Below, in pieces: positions 1-11,503 of a stretch of DNA of 64,000 bases. The DNA is from Adineta steineri. Its lineage: Eukaryota > Rotifera > Eurotatoria > Adinetida > Adinetidae. The position numbers were made by a program, and so were the translations under genes. Numbering within the stretch: the first letter of the stretch is position 1; the number at the start of each line of letters is the position of its first letter. Under the pieces are notes generated by a model. It was not told where the DNA came from and did no database searches. It saw only the letters and a list, made by a program, of their open reading frames with translations. The stretch lies in NCBI GenBank assembly GCA_905250115.1, contig CAJNOI010000281.1, positions 1 through 64,000 of the forward strand, given 5' to 3'.

Positions 1-748
1 ACTTCAACTAAATCGTTTGATAATTTTCAAATCAAAAACAACAACAAGAAGGTATAAATAATAAATAGTCATCTTATCGAATTTAGTTATACAGAAAATG
101 AATTATTCAGTTCGTTTACATGAGACAATAATTGAAATGTACTTTTGAATAATCTATCGTTGCTGTATTGACCTTCATAGATCTGAGTGGGTCATATTAT
201 ACTCACGCTAATAAAATTAAAAATACAAGTTTGTTATTTGATTATTTTTACAATACGAAAAGAACTTGGAACGAATTTAGCCTTATCTCTTCTGAATTAT
301 CGATTAAAAACCTTTACATAAATGAAATCATAATTCTATACAATCTAGATGAAAACGATGTACATTTTAGCAATTTTCTAAGAACAAAAGAGCTTCATCG
401 ATTGTCTAAAACCAGTTCAAATACACATTGAAATTTAAGATATCGATATTATTCATCCGTCTAGTGTTCTGTCATGTTTTTATTAAGCTCTACAAAAATA
501 GAATATATTGTCTAGAAGCTTTTTTTTCGGATTCATCATATACATCTAATAAAGCTGTTATTAATTCTGTACATAATATATTGATCAATATTTTTTATGT
601 ATTTATAAGATCGAATTTATGTATGTCAATGAGTTAAAATAAAAGTAAATATTTTTGTTCTTTTTTTTTTATTGCGAAGATAGAATTTTTATAAATATAT
701 AAAAATTGTATTATCAAGTATTTTCTATTTTCTATATTTTTTTAAGTT
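1..748. other. Upstream non-coding stretch
   Basis: AT-rich sequence with only short open frames (87 and 69 codons) that lack a convincing ATG and any family resemblance. I see no gene. The last part ends in a T-rich run and an AG just before the protease start codon, which could serve as promoter, 5' UTR or trans-splice acceptor. Confidence 0.5.
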
Positions 749-3700
749 ATGAAACTCTTATTATTGTTATCACTCGGTATTTTAATTGATGGAAAATATT
801 TTGAATGTAATAAAAAAAAATCTTGTGGTTGTGGTTTTTCCAATGTTGAAATAAATGCTCGTATTATAAATGGTGAAGAAGCAGTACCATTTAGTTGGTC
901 AATGGCTGTATCAGTACGTTATGATCTTCTTCATAATGGCAATGCTTTAATGCATGTTTGTGGAGGAACTATTCTTACAAATTCTTATATTTTAACTGCA
1001 GCTAATTGTGTAGAAGAAATAAAAGGTGATGTTAAACTTGCAAATCTAACTATAGCTGCTGGAATACATAGAAGATCTCAACCAAGACAAATAATACGGC
1101 AAGTTGATGACATTATTGTTCATCCAAATTGGACAAGTTCATGGAATCAAAATCAAAATGATATTGCATTACTTCATTTATCTGAACCACTTGATTTAGA
1201 AAATAATGCTTTTATTACTCGAACATGTCTTCCATCACAAATAAATACTTCAGAAGAATTAATTCAATATCCACCAACCGGTGCAGATCTAGCTGTTCTT
1301 GGATGGGGTCGTAGTAGTCCTTATGGAGATGATTCTGATATCTTACAGCAACTAATCGTTTCTACAATCGATACGAATCATACGAAATGTAAAGATATAA
1401 TTACCGATCCAGATAGACAATTCTGTGCAGGAATACGGGATGTTAGTACAGGTCAGAAAAAATTATTTGATTCGAAATAAATATTTATATATATATTTGT
1501 AGGTTCTTGTTATGGTATGTGAATGAAAATTAAAAGTTATATACATTTTGTATAATTTGTAGGTGATTTTGGTGGTCCAATACTTCAATGGATAGGAGAT
1601 CATTGGCAACAAGTAGGTATTGCATCATTCACACCTGATGGCTGTGCACAAAATTCTACTATTGGTTATACTCGACTTGCATATTATCGTAGTTGGATTG
1701 ATGAACATTTATCATATGATGCAGAATCTACAGAAGAAACATCCATGACAACAACTAGCACACATATAACAATATCCGACACAGCAACAAATTTGTATCA
1801 GTGTGATAAATATAAAGTACCATGTGGTTGTGGTCGTCGAAGTGTTCAATTTTCACAATCAAATATAAGTCATAATAACTATGAAGCTGTACCGTATAGT
1901 TGGTCAATGATTGTTTCTATACGTTCAATTGATAAAAATAAACATTTATGTAGTGGAACAATTTTAAGTGAATCTTATATTTTAACATCAGCTTCTTGTA
2001 TTGCCAATTTATCAGCATATGGTATAATAATTATAGCTGGTATTCATAATCAATCTGAAGATAATGCAATATATAGAAAAGTTGATCAAATATATTTACA
2101 TTCAAATTATACAGGAATATTAAATAATTATGTATATGATATTGCAATTTTACATATGTCTCAACCATTAGATATTGATCATAATTTATTTATTAGTCGA
2201 ACATGTTTAATTGAAAAAGATGGTTTTCTATCACATCCATTCTTTTATCCAACACCTGGAACAAAATTAGCAGTTATCGGATGGGGTTTGATGAATTGTC
2301 ATGATAATACTAATCATGATCTACTTCAACAAATTGAAATTTATCCTCGAATTGGCCTAGAAGATAATTGTTATATACTAGATACATACGAAGATGTTCA
2401 ATTTTGTGCAGGATCATTAGACAATCCAAATATAGGTTGAAATTCATATTTGATATATTCTTATTATTTACTATATTTTTCTTTTTCTTTTAGTTCCATG
2501 CATTGGTATGTATATAAAAGTTAATTATATTAAACTGTTTTTTCTCTTATTTTTTCCTATGCAGGAGATCCAGGAAGTCCAATCTTTCAATGGTCTAATG
2601 ATCGTTGGCAGCAGGTTGGAATTGCATCATATGTAATTGATCGTGGTCAATTTAAAAGTATAGGAATTTATACACGAACGATAGAATTCAATAATTGGAT
2701 ACGATCTATTATTGATAATTGTTCGACAGCTTCTTCGACACAGACACCAACAACACCTCTTGTTGATAATATTACAACCAGTATAAAACCACAGATTTTA
2801 TATGAATGTAATACAACATCAACATGTGGTTGTGGTAGAATGCCTGTTGCTCTAACACCATCACGTATAGTTGGTGGTGAAGATGCAAGAGAACTTAGTT
2901 GGCCAATGGTCGTTTCTTTACGTTGGTCAGATCCTAATCGTCATTGGTGTGGTGGAAGTATATTATCTGATTCATACATTCTTACAGCTGCTCATTGCCT
3001 TCATGATTATGCATCAAATCCACCAATTGATGTTACAATTGTAGCCGGTATGACAAATCTCTCGGATCCAAAACAAATTCGACGTACCATTGATCATATC
3101 TATATACATTCAGAATATATTGGCGTGCAAAATAAATTTCGTCACGATATTGCTGTATTACATTTAAATCAATCATTAACAACAGAAAATAATCCATATT
3201 TAACAAAAACTTGTATACATCCTGTTAATCCACCAACAGTAAATAATCAATATATAAAAAATAATACTCGTCTTGCTGTTATTGGATGGGGTACAATGGG
3301 ATCTGGTGTTTATCCTAGTCCAATAATTCTTCAACAAGCTGAAGTTTTTGCAATTGATAATAATGATCCTATATGTACACAGACGATGAATGATTCTGAA
3401 ATACAATTCTGTGCTGGATTACGAGAAGGTGGAAAAGATTCATGTCAAGGAGATTCAGGTGGACCAATATTTCAATGGACAGGAGGATATTGGGAACAAG
3501 TAGGTATCGTCTCGTATGGAAATGGTTGTGCAGAACCTAATGATCCAGGTGTTTATGTTCGATTGTCATATTATTACAATTGGATAAATGATATTCTTAA
3601 AAATGATAATGAACATACTGAACCGAAACCTTTACCTGATACAACTACAACACCAACAACAGATGAAACATTACAAACTACGCCGAGTGGTTCTTACAGT

Positions 3701-3760
3701 CATCTAAAAAATACACTTACATTTGCGATAATTATTTATCTGTTCAGTATAATTCTATAA
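749..3760 (+). CDS. Three-module (polyserase-like) trypsin family serine protease
   Basis: Spliced model 749-1451, 1503-1514, 1563-2435, 2494-2505, 2565-3760 gives 931 residues. A signal peptide (about 1-16) is followed by three S1 peptidase modules, each preceded by a short Cys linker ending CGCG. Module 3 is intact: cleavable RIVGG (about 634), His677 in TAAHC, Asp728 in HDIAVL, Ser831 in GDSGGP, and an Asp six residues before the Ser (S1 pocket), which predicts trypsin-like cleavage after Lys/Arg. Module 1 has TAANC (His to Asn86) and GDFGGP (Ser to Phe). Module 2 has TSASC (His to Ser) and GDPGSP (Ser to Pro). Both keep the Asp but cannot be active. A Thr/Pro-rich tail and a C-terminal hydrophobic segment suggest a membrane or GPI anchor. 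The family resemblance is certain; substrate and role are unknown. Confidence 0.9.
1503..1514 (+). other. 12-nt microexon in protease module 1
   Basis: Flanked by a 51-bp intron (1452-1502) and a 48-bp intron (1515-1562), both GT-AG. It restores the reading frame and supplies the Ser-Cys residues that precede the active-site loop (reads GSCYGDFGGP after splicing), matching DSCQGDSGGP in module 3. Confidence 0.75.
2494..2505 (+). other. 12-nt microexon in protease module 2
   Basis: Same size, phase and protein position as the module 1 microexon. Introns 2436-2493 and 2506-2564 flank it, and the spliced product reads IVPCIGDPGSP. The equivalent sequence in module 3 is uninterrupted. Confidence 0.75.
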
Positions 3761-4401
3761 TAAACATTTTATTTGAGATAATGTTGTACATGAGTTTTTT
3801 TTCTTACTTGTTATGAATACAATAATTATTGTCATTGTGAGCTAAGATGAAGATTATTTTTACGACATAACGCCATACCACAATATTAATGAATGTTGAT
3901 TATCTGACATGAAAGAATTTTAAATAGACTAATATATAGGCCGGTGACAGTTCTGTAACAATTCTCATCGCAGGAACTTTTAAGAAGCTCTTTTAAACTG
4001 AGAGGTACTCTTAACTAAAAACATGTGAGTTTATATATTGAGATTTTTCGCCATCTTTACCTGCCTGTAAGTCTTAGGAGTCGGGTTTAAAGCTTAACAG
4101 CAAGTTAAATAGTGACTAGACATCGTGATCAAAGCTCAATGATTGCATTTTTCTAGTAATCGTGATGAATATGTGAGTTTCACATATTAGCCTCAAAGTG
4201 GCTGGGTGTGGATGTGGGTGGATACTAATATAGATAAAGAGACAACACCCATATCCCTAATCCCACACACACACCCTAAAGATATATTAGATTTTTTCAT
4301 TGATTTTCAACAATAAAACTTTATTTTGTATTTTATTTTATTTCTTGACTTTTTATTTAATAAAACATGTCCTTTCTTTTTTATCAAAATCAAAATTTTA
4401 T
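3761..4401. other. Intergenic region
   Basis: Region between the convergent ends of the protease and NHL genes. No coding signal seen. It contains one short G-rich/C-rich fold-back (listed separately). Confidence 0.5.
4203..4275. repeat. Short fold-back with telomere-like arms (copy A)
   Basis: A G-rich arm (about 4203-4224, TGGGTGTGGATGTGGG) is followed by a 20-bp AT-rich spacer and a C-rich arm (about 4245-4275) built from CCCACAC-like words. The two arms are imperfectly complementary. Similar G-then-C structures recur in this window. Confidence 0.5.
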
Positions 4402-6590
4402 TTACAAAATTATTTCAAACTTTTTAATTCGATCATTTCCCGCATCAACAATATAAAAATTTCCTTCATCATCAAAAGATAAACCTGTTGGATGATTCAA
4501 TTGATTTGATCTATTTCCTTCACCATTTCCACCAACAACAACTTCACCTTCTTCTTTTCCTTTACACCAACACATTATTCGATGATTATCACAATCAGCC
4601 ACATAGACTTGACCCAAATCATCAACAATGAGTCCTTGAGGATTAGACAATTGATTGAGATTTTTTCCTTCACCATTTCCTCCAGCCACAATTATTCCTT
4701 CTTTTGCACCTTTTCTCCATTTCATCACACGATGATTTTCTTGATCTGATACATAAACAGATTGATCTTCATCAACAAAGATAAAACCTGGACAATTAAA
4801 TTGATTGAGTAGATTTCCTTCTTCATTTCCGCCTGCTACTACAATTCCTTCGTTGTTGTATTCTCCCATTCTCCATCGTCTCACTTCATTATTACTGCAA
4901 TCAGAAACATAAAGAAATCCATTTTTATCCATTGCCAAGCCAGAACAGCTAATATTCTTAATTAGAATTTGTTGATTTTGATTCAACCATTGAATCACTC
5001 GACTGTTCTCAAAATCAGCAATGATGATCGAATGATTTTGTTGATCAACAATCATATCTGTTGGATAATTCAATTGATTCATTCGATTTCCTCGTCCATT
5101 TCCACCTGCAATAATTTGTCCTTCTTTTGCATTATATTTCCATTCAACAATACGATGATTATAATAATCAGCAATAAGAATATTTTTCTTTTTATCGATA
5201 AAGATGCCTTCAGGGCCAATAACTTGATTTAATTTCTGTCCTCGTCCATTTCCACCAGCCACAGTGATGGCATTTTGTTTCCATCTGTTGAATTTTAGTT
5301 CTAGAAAATAATGAAAATAAAAGATTTTGATGAAAAGAAGAAGAAGAAAAGAGAAGATTAGTTTTCAATGAAATGTTGATAAACATGTGTAATGAAAAGA
5401 TAAATTTTATTTTATTTCGGCTAATTTTATTTTCATTCTTTTTCTAATTAAAATCCATGTTAATGTCATATAGAAAATCTGAACAGATATAAAATCTCTT
5501 TAGACTTTTTCTTCAGATTTAAGATCATTTATAGAGACTTTTAGTTTATGAAATAATATATTTTTAATAAAAAATTCACTGATGAAATTTTCATTCGACA
5601 TTTTGAACTCTTTAGATCAAAACAACAGTTTCTTCAAAAAATATTCATATCTTGAAAAGAATTTATATAAAACAAAGAAAATACTGTTTAGAGTTGATCA
5701 TTTTAGAGTGTTTTACTATAATGAATGAATTAATGTATCACCTTCACACAGATTTTCAGATTCAAATATAATCATTCAATATGCTTTTGCTCTACACACT
5801 ATATTAGAGGATAAAATATTTTTAACTGTGATGAAGAAAAGAGAATAAAAACATTTTCATTTTTCTAATTTTGTTACACACTACTATAAAATATATAAAG
5901 TTCTAGCAATATAACTTAGATAATTCAATTTAATTTTTTAATTGAATATTATTTTATATCTTATTATTCTTTTCTTTTACATAACACATAAATTTAACTT
6001 TCTATGTCCATCAATTCTATTATTATTGGTTAAATAAATCACTAGTATTCTCAATTATTTTTTGAAAACTTACTTTTTGGTAAAATAATTGAAATATCAT
6101 TAATAAATGATTGTGAACCTTGTTGAATGGAAATATTTGATGGATTATTTAATTCTCTTGCCATTTCTCCTAATTGATTTCTTAAATAATTTAAATTAAT
6201 TTCATTAAAGTCATTTTCTTTTTGAAGTCGTTGTAGTTGTTCACTTAATTCATTAAATTTTATTCCAATATCATTCAAAAATGTTTGTGATGATTTAATG
6301 ACAATTTCTCTATAATCTTGTGCTTTTTGTTGAATTTTTGCAATTGAATTTCTTTCCCATTGATCAATTTGATTTACTAAAGAAAGATCATGTGGACTTT
6401 GTTTTTGTTCATTAATTGTTTGTTTAAATTTATTATAATCATCAATAATATGATTTAATTCTTCATTTAATTTTTGGTGATGTTCTGGTATATGTATTGA
6501 ACAAAATCGTTTTGAACATCCTTCACAAGTATATGTATTATTTTCTCTGCTGCATGTAAAACATCGTTTTCTATTGTTTGCCGTTGTCAT
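4402..6590 (-). CDS. B-box zinc finger, coiled-coil and NHL-repeat protein (TRIM-like)
   Basis: Two exons on the minus strand, 6590-6074 and 5300-4402, joined in phase 1, give 471 residues. The N-terminus (about residues 10-40) has a B-box-like Cys/His cluster (CFTC, CEGC, FCSIH, EHH). A charged coiled-coil follows to about residue 150. The second exon encodes six NHL repeats, each with a GGNG-x-G turn followed by P-x-G and an (A/S)D-x-x-N-x-R-(I/V) strand, enough for one six-bladed propeller. There is no RING finger, so ubiquitin ligase activity cannot be assumed. NHL propellers bind protein or RNA partners. This architecture is common and multicopy in bdelloids. The 773-bp intron is long for the locus, and a missed small exon is possible. 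Confidence 0.85.
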
Positions 6591-8824
6591 ATCTTTAAAT
6601 AGAAATTTATAAAAGAAGTGAATATATCTTTATCTATTTTTCTAGATGTAAACTTGATAAGTCAATGACAATAAAAACATTGTTCAATCGTAAAAGATGA
6701 TGTGTTTTTAATTTTAAATAGAAATCCAAACAATTTTATAGATATTTATACAATGAAAGAATGTTTTAATGTAGATTCAGATGTAAGCAAAGATAAAGCA
6801 TAGAGTTGCACTCATAACTTTATTCTTCTGATGGATGATTTATCAATCTTACTTTTATCATTATCATTACCCTCATTCTCAAGATAGTCATTGTTTGATA
6901 TTATTTCAAAAAACAAACTTACTTAAATGAAACTATTCAAAGGAATTGTATTTCTGAACTTCAGATGTTTTGTAATTATTTTAATATGAATAAGAATACT
7001 GTCTATAACAGCACTTGTAAGTGAATAAATAAAATATTCGTCCGCTACATCAACCACATGTATGATCGTTTCGGTTTTTTTTTCTGTTCTGTTGATTTCT
7101 ATCGAAATGTGTTATTTCTAAGTTATAAACAAAGGAAATATCACAGCTATTCTCTTAGAATATATTGTATTACGAAGATAGAAATAGTTCAAGAAATATA
7201 ACCACTTTTCATCGTATAGATAATTGCGCTTTCCTCGAATCAATGAGCTGTTGCTATACTTCTTCTAACAATTTTTCAAAAGAATAAAATTTGATGTTTC
7301 AAATGTTTTTTTCAACTATTTATTTGATTTGAAAAAGATATGTGATAAAATATTTCAAGTGAAGTAAAGAAGAAGAAAAATAATAAAAAAATACAGTTTG
7401 CTTTTGATTAAATGAATTTTTAGTGCTACTTAATGAGACAATATTGAAGAATGAAAAATAATTAAAACGGAGATAAATAATGTTTTCAATAGTTTGATTT
7501 TCGTAATTTATGGAACTAAAAATCTTAAATAAATTTTTCAGCAAAAGAAAATTTATCAAAAATAAAATATTGACAGACATAATGACTTAATTGATAAAGA
7601 AAAACTATATCGAAATAAATAAATAAGATATGGTCAGATGTACGGATAAAAGAAAGTAAATCTTTTCTCTTAAAAAATTCACTTTAAAAAGCTCTAGAAA
7701 AATGATAATACCAAGTATCATCTGTGGTAATTGAAATTAGTGATTTTTTTCATTATTAAAAAAAATAATTTTTACATTATAACAACGTTTATCATCATAT
7801 CAAACATGTTTGAAAAATGATTTATTATTTAAAATGAATTTTTTCCATAGAAATTCTGTAAAACTTTTAATGTAACACTCTTTTGAAAAATAAATTTTAA
7901 CAATGATCATATACATATATACATGTCGTAGGCCAAACTAGGACTCAGGCCAATCCGAGATTGGCCTAGGTCATTCTAAGATCTCAGTTTCGACTAGTTC
8001 AAACTAGGATCAAGTCAAGACCTCAGATCAAAACTCAGTTTTGGCCCTGAAGATAATTTCAGATTTCGGTTTGCCTGTTCGAAAACTATAGTCAAATGGG
8101 TATACTTCATACACAAACCATTTCATTCTGAGCAAGATTATCTATTTAAAAAGTTATAAGCATTTTCATCCATGAATCCAGGTTTTTCAGAAAACTATTA
8201 ATAACTTTGTTAGCAGCCAGTTTGGCTCAAAATGCAATGATTTGTGTATGAAGTATACCCATTTGGCTATAGTTTTCGAATAAGAAAACCGAAATCTGAA
8301 ATTATCGTCAGGATCAAAAGTGAGTTTTGATATCAGATTCCGACTTAATTCTGGTTTGTACCAGGCCAAACTGAGATCTTAAAATAGCCTAGGTCAATCT
8401 AGGATTGGCCTGAATCCAGCAATGGCCTACGACATACATTTTGAAATATATGCAAAATAAAATATTTACAAATATTTTAAAACATTCTGGATATTTTTTC
8501 AATTAATCATTAGAACTATTTTTATATTTAAAAAATCAATTTTGTTGAATTAAATTTCTTCTTCAAATAAATGAAGAAGAAAACGTTTTTTTATCTTCAA
8601 TATTTTGAAATTATTCATTTAATCTGTTGTATGTTGATTATTTTTAATAATGAACAAAATTAAATATTAAATTAATCTTTTGTATTTTGAAATTTGTGTT
8701 TAAGAATTTTGTTGAAATTTAATTGAAAATAATTTTCAATTTATTTTTATTTTTAAAAAATCAATAAATGTTTAATTAATATTTTATATAAGGATTGGTT
8801 TTATTGATATTTTATAATATAGAA
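6591..8824. other. Gene-poor region with one fold-back element
   Basis: AT-rich; only short shadow frames. Its one clear structure is the long palindromic element at 7924-8434, listed separately. The 5' end should hold the promoter of the minus-strand NHL gene. Confidence 0.5.
7924..8434. mobile_element. MITE-like fold-back element
   Basis: The ends TGTCGTAGGCC and GGCCTACGACA are perfect inverted repeats, flanked on both sides by TACA, a likely 4-bp target duplication. Most of the interior is also inverted: the tract around 8080-8130 (GGGTATACTTCATACACAAA) recurs reverse-complemented around 8235-8262, and the words around 7960-7990 recur inverted around 8370-8410. The whole 511 bp therefore folds into one long imperfect hairpin. 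No transposase frame is present, so it would be non-autonomous. No superfamily can be assigned. Confidence 0.7.
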
Positions 8825-8891
8825 TGGGTGTAGGTGTGGGTATTTCGTGCTGACACTAGCACACACCCTCAGCCACAGCCACACCCACACC
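8825..8891. repeat. Short fold-back with telomere-like arms (copy B)
   Basis: G-rich arm TGGGTGTAGGTGTGGG, then about 20 bp of spacer, then a C-rich arm ending CCACACCCACACC. Imperfect inverted repeat. Confidence 0.5.
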
Positions 8892-9305
8892 ATTCCATGC
8901 AGACTCCGGATCGTGTTTCGATACTCCAAACCCTATTTAAACATTTTCGACCCAATTCCATCACTTCAAAAGCCTTAAAACATTTGTTGCGGATCCGGAG
9001 TCTATTGATTCCTTGTTGTAAAAAAGGTAGACCCTGCGGACTATTATGTAGACGGAATGAAAAAAATAATATTAAGATAAGAAGAGTGAGAGTCTGAGAA
9101 AAGTTAGACGTGGAGCACCGTTTTGCACTATCATGCTCACATGTAAAATTTATTATATTAAGATAAGAATATAACAACACCTTTGATGTGGAAAATAATA
9201 TCACGTATCTTCTGTTACTTATGTGAGAGTAATAGGCAAACAACAAATAGCTTCGAACAATAGTGTGTTCTTTTTTCTTCGTTTAAGTTACATCTGGAAC
9301 ATAAT
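8892..9305. other. Upstream region of the kelch gene
   Basis: No gene seen. Open frames on both strands overlap the inverted repeat and look incidental. A T-rich stretch lies shortly before the start codon at 9306. Confidence 0.4.
8901..9003. repeat. Short inverted repeat
   Basis: AGACTCCGGATC at 8901-8912 returns as its exact reverse complement at 8992-9003. It abuts the G/C fold-back just upstream. It may be part of the same insertion. Confidence 0.45.
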
Positions 9306-11503
9306 ATGCACACCAACCAAGTTTACAGTGAGCTTGTTACTGTTAATAATGGACCACACAAATGGTGGCACCGTCGTTGGGTGAAAATAATCGGCATTTT
9401 CATTATTCTTTTAATAGTTTTTGCTGTTATCCTTGCTTTGGTGTTAAACTTCGTCGTTTTTGCACCGAAGAAATCAGAAACTAATACCACTGTCACAGCA
9501 TTATCATCACCAATCACAACAACAATATCAACACCACCATCATTATCAACAACATCATCACCACCACCAACAATAATATCAACACCACCATCATTATCAA
9601 CAACAACACCAGTAGTGGCACCGACCACAAATGTACTAGAAACAACAACACCAGTAGTGGCACCGACCACAAATGTACTAGAAACAACAACACCAGTAGT
9701 GGCACCGACCACAACTTTACCACAAACAACAGCTACAACCACAACTCAGCAGTTAGGTAAGTTTTAGGGTAACGTTTTCCAGTTTCCTTAAATGGTACTT
9801 TTAAATCAAATATAAGTATTTGCTTTGCATCCAACTGTTTTCTATATCGAACTAAAAGTTACACTAAAAGAACAGTGATCTTGTCATGAGTAATTCAATC
9901 GTTAACTAAAGAAGAAGCGGAGATGCAATAATTCCTGCATTCGCTATTTTTCATCACGACCAAAGCCCACGTGATTTTGTTGACATCGATGCAACGAAAT
10001 CTACTTTTTCTCTTTGTTTGATATCACTACATACCCTACTTTTAAGTATAAAGAGAACACAAAAAAAATCATTTTGCACCAATGGAGCGTATGAATATCT
10101 GTCGCGCTCGAAAATACCAGTGAATTCTCCTTCTCTCTCCTTCGTGTGTAAATATAAATAGCTATATATAATGAAAAGCGCATTAATTCTTATAAACATT
10201 GTATACAACAGGCATAAAATACAAATCTGTTTCATATGTCATCCACACTTCTGATTCTTTACCAAAAATGCGAAACCTATTTTCGTACCGTATCAAGAAC
10301 AATTTTTTATAACAAAGTTGAGGTCTTTTGCATTTCGCGAAAGGTTCGAAAAACTTTGTATAAAAAGTAAGAAACGATTTTCATTTTACAAAATCTAAAA
10401 CTTTCCGCACATGATTACATCGTTTTGACAGTTCCACAAGATACAGTCTTTTGAGAATGAATACAATCAAATGTTTCTGTTTAGAATGGTCTGTTACTGG
10501 TAATATGAATAATGCACGAAATTGGCACACATCATCTGTATTACCAAATGGGAAAGTATTAGTTACTGGTGGAGAAATTGGTGAATGGAATGGTAATGTT
10601 TCAAATAGTGCTGAGCTGTTTGATTTATCAACAGGTATTTGGACAACTACTGGTAACATGACTAATGCACGAGAATGGCACACAGCATCTGTATTATTAA
10701 ATGGAAAAATATTAGTTACTGGCGGATATGGTAATGGTTATTTAAATAGTGCTGAGCTGTATGATTTATCAACAGGTACTTGGACAACTACTGGTAACAT
10801 GACTAATGCACGACAATGGCACACAGCATCTGTATTATCAAATGGAAAAGTATTAGTTACCGGTGGATACAATGGTGATTATTTAAATACTGCTTAGCTG
10901 TATGATCCATCATCAAGTACTTGGACTACTACTAGTAACATGAATAATGAACGAGTTGGTCATACTGCATCTGTATTACTAAATGAAAAAGTATTAGTTA
11001 TTGCTGGATCGATTGAGGGTCGTACTTATAATAGTGCTAAATTGTATGATCCATCAACAGATACTTGGACAACTGTTAATAATATAACTAGTCCTCGAGA
11101 ACGTCACTCAGCATCTGTATTATCAAATGGAAAAGTATTAGCTACTGGTGGATGGAATGATAATATTGGTACTTTAAATAATGCTGAGCTGTATGATCCA
11201 TCAACAGGTACTTGGACAACTACTGGTAACATGAGTAACACACGAGATCTACATACAGCATCCGTATTATCAAATGGAAAAATATTAGTTACCGGTGGTC
11301 TAGGCGATGGTTCTCTCAATAATGCTGAGCTGTATGATCCATCAACAGGCACATGGACTACCACTAGTGATATGATTGATGGGCGATATATTCACACAGC
11401 ATCTGTATTATCAAATGGAAAAGTATTAGTTACTGGTGGACGCAATGATACTGTTAGTTATTTAAATAGTGCAGAATTATATTCATTATTTGAAACCAGT
11501 TAA
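9306..11503 (+). CDS. Membrane-anchored kelch-repeat protein with one in-frame stop
   Basis: Exons 9306-9756 and 10485-11503 (phase 1) give about 489 codons. A short cytoplasmic N-terminus and a transmembrane helix (about residues 26-50) suggest a type II surface protein. A Thr/Pro-rich stalk follows. Seven kelch-type repeats of about 47-52 residues come next, each with a W-T-T-T-G-N-M start, an HTASVL-x-NGKVLVTGG core and a SAELYD-x-STGT end, which suits a seven-bladed propeller. In repeat 3 the codon that is GAG in repeats 1, 2 and 5-7 is TAG (10895-10897). Reading continues in the same frame afterwards. The gene may be freshly broken, polymorphic, or subject to a sequencing error. If the stop is real, the product ends after about 2.7 repeats. 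Stalk plus kelch architecture is familiar in bdelloids; ligand unknown. Confidence 0.8.
9602..9720 (+). repeat. 42-bp tandem repeat encoding the Thr/Pro stalk
   Basis: The word CCAGTAGTGGCACCGACC recurs at a 42-bp period (about 9610, 9652, 9694). Two full units and one partial unit encode TTTPVVAPTTNVLE. Being a multiple of three, it can change length without breaking the frame. Confidence 0.8.

Noticed and set aside
168..637. Two overlapping plus-strand open frames near the left end
   Set aside because: They start at non-ATG codons or in the wrong context, are rich in residues expected from AT-rich non-coding DNA, and show no domain or splice partner.
8834..9246. Overlapping open frames on both strands (87 and 125 codons)
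   Set aside because: They cover the fold-back and inverted repeat; the His/Pro-rich residues are simply translated CACACC words.
9323..9742. Long minus-strand open frames opposite the kelch stalk
   Set aside because: Shadow frames of the Thr-rich repeat on the plus strand; Val/Gly-rich only because of the repeat.
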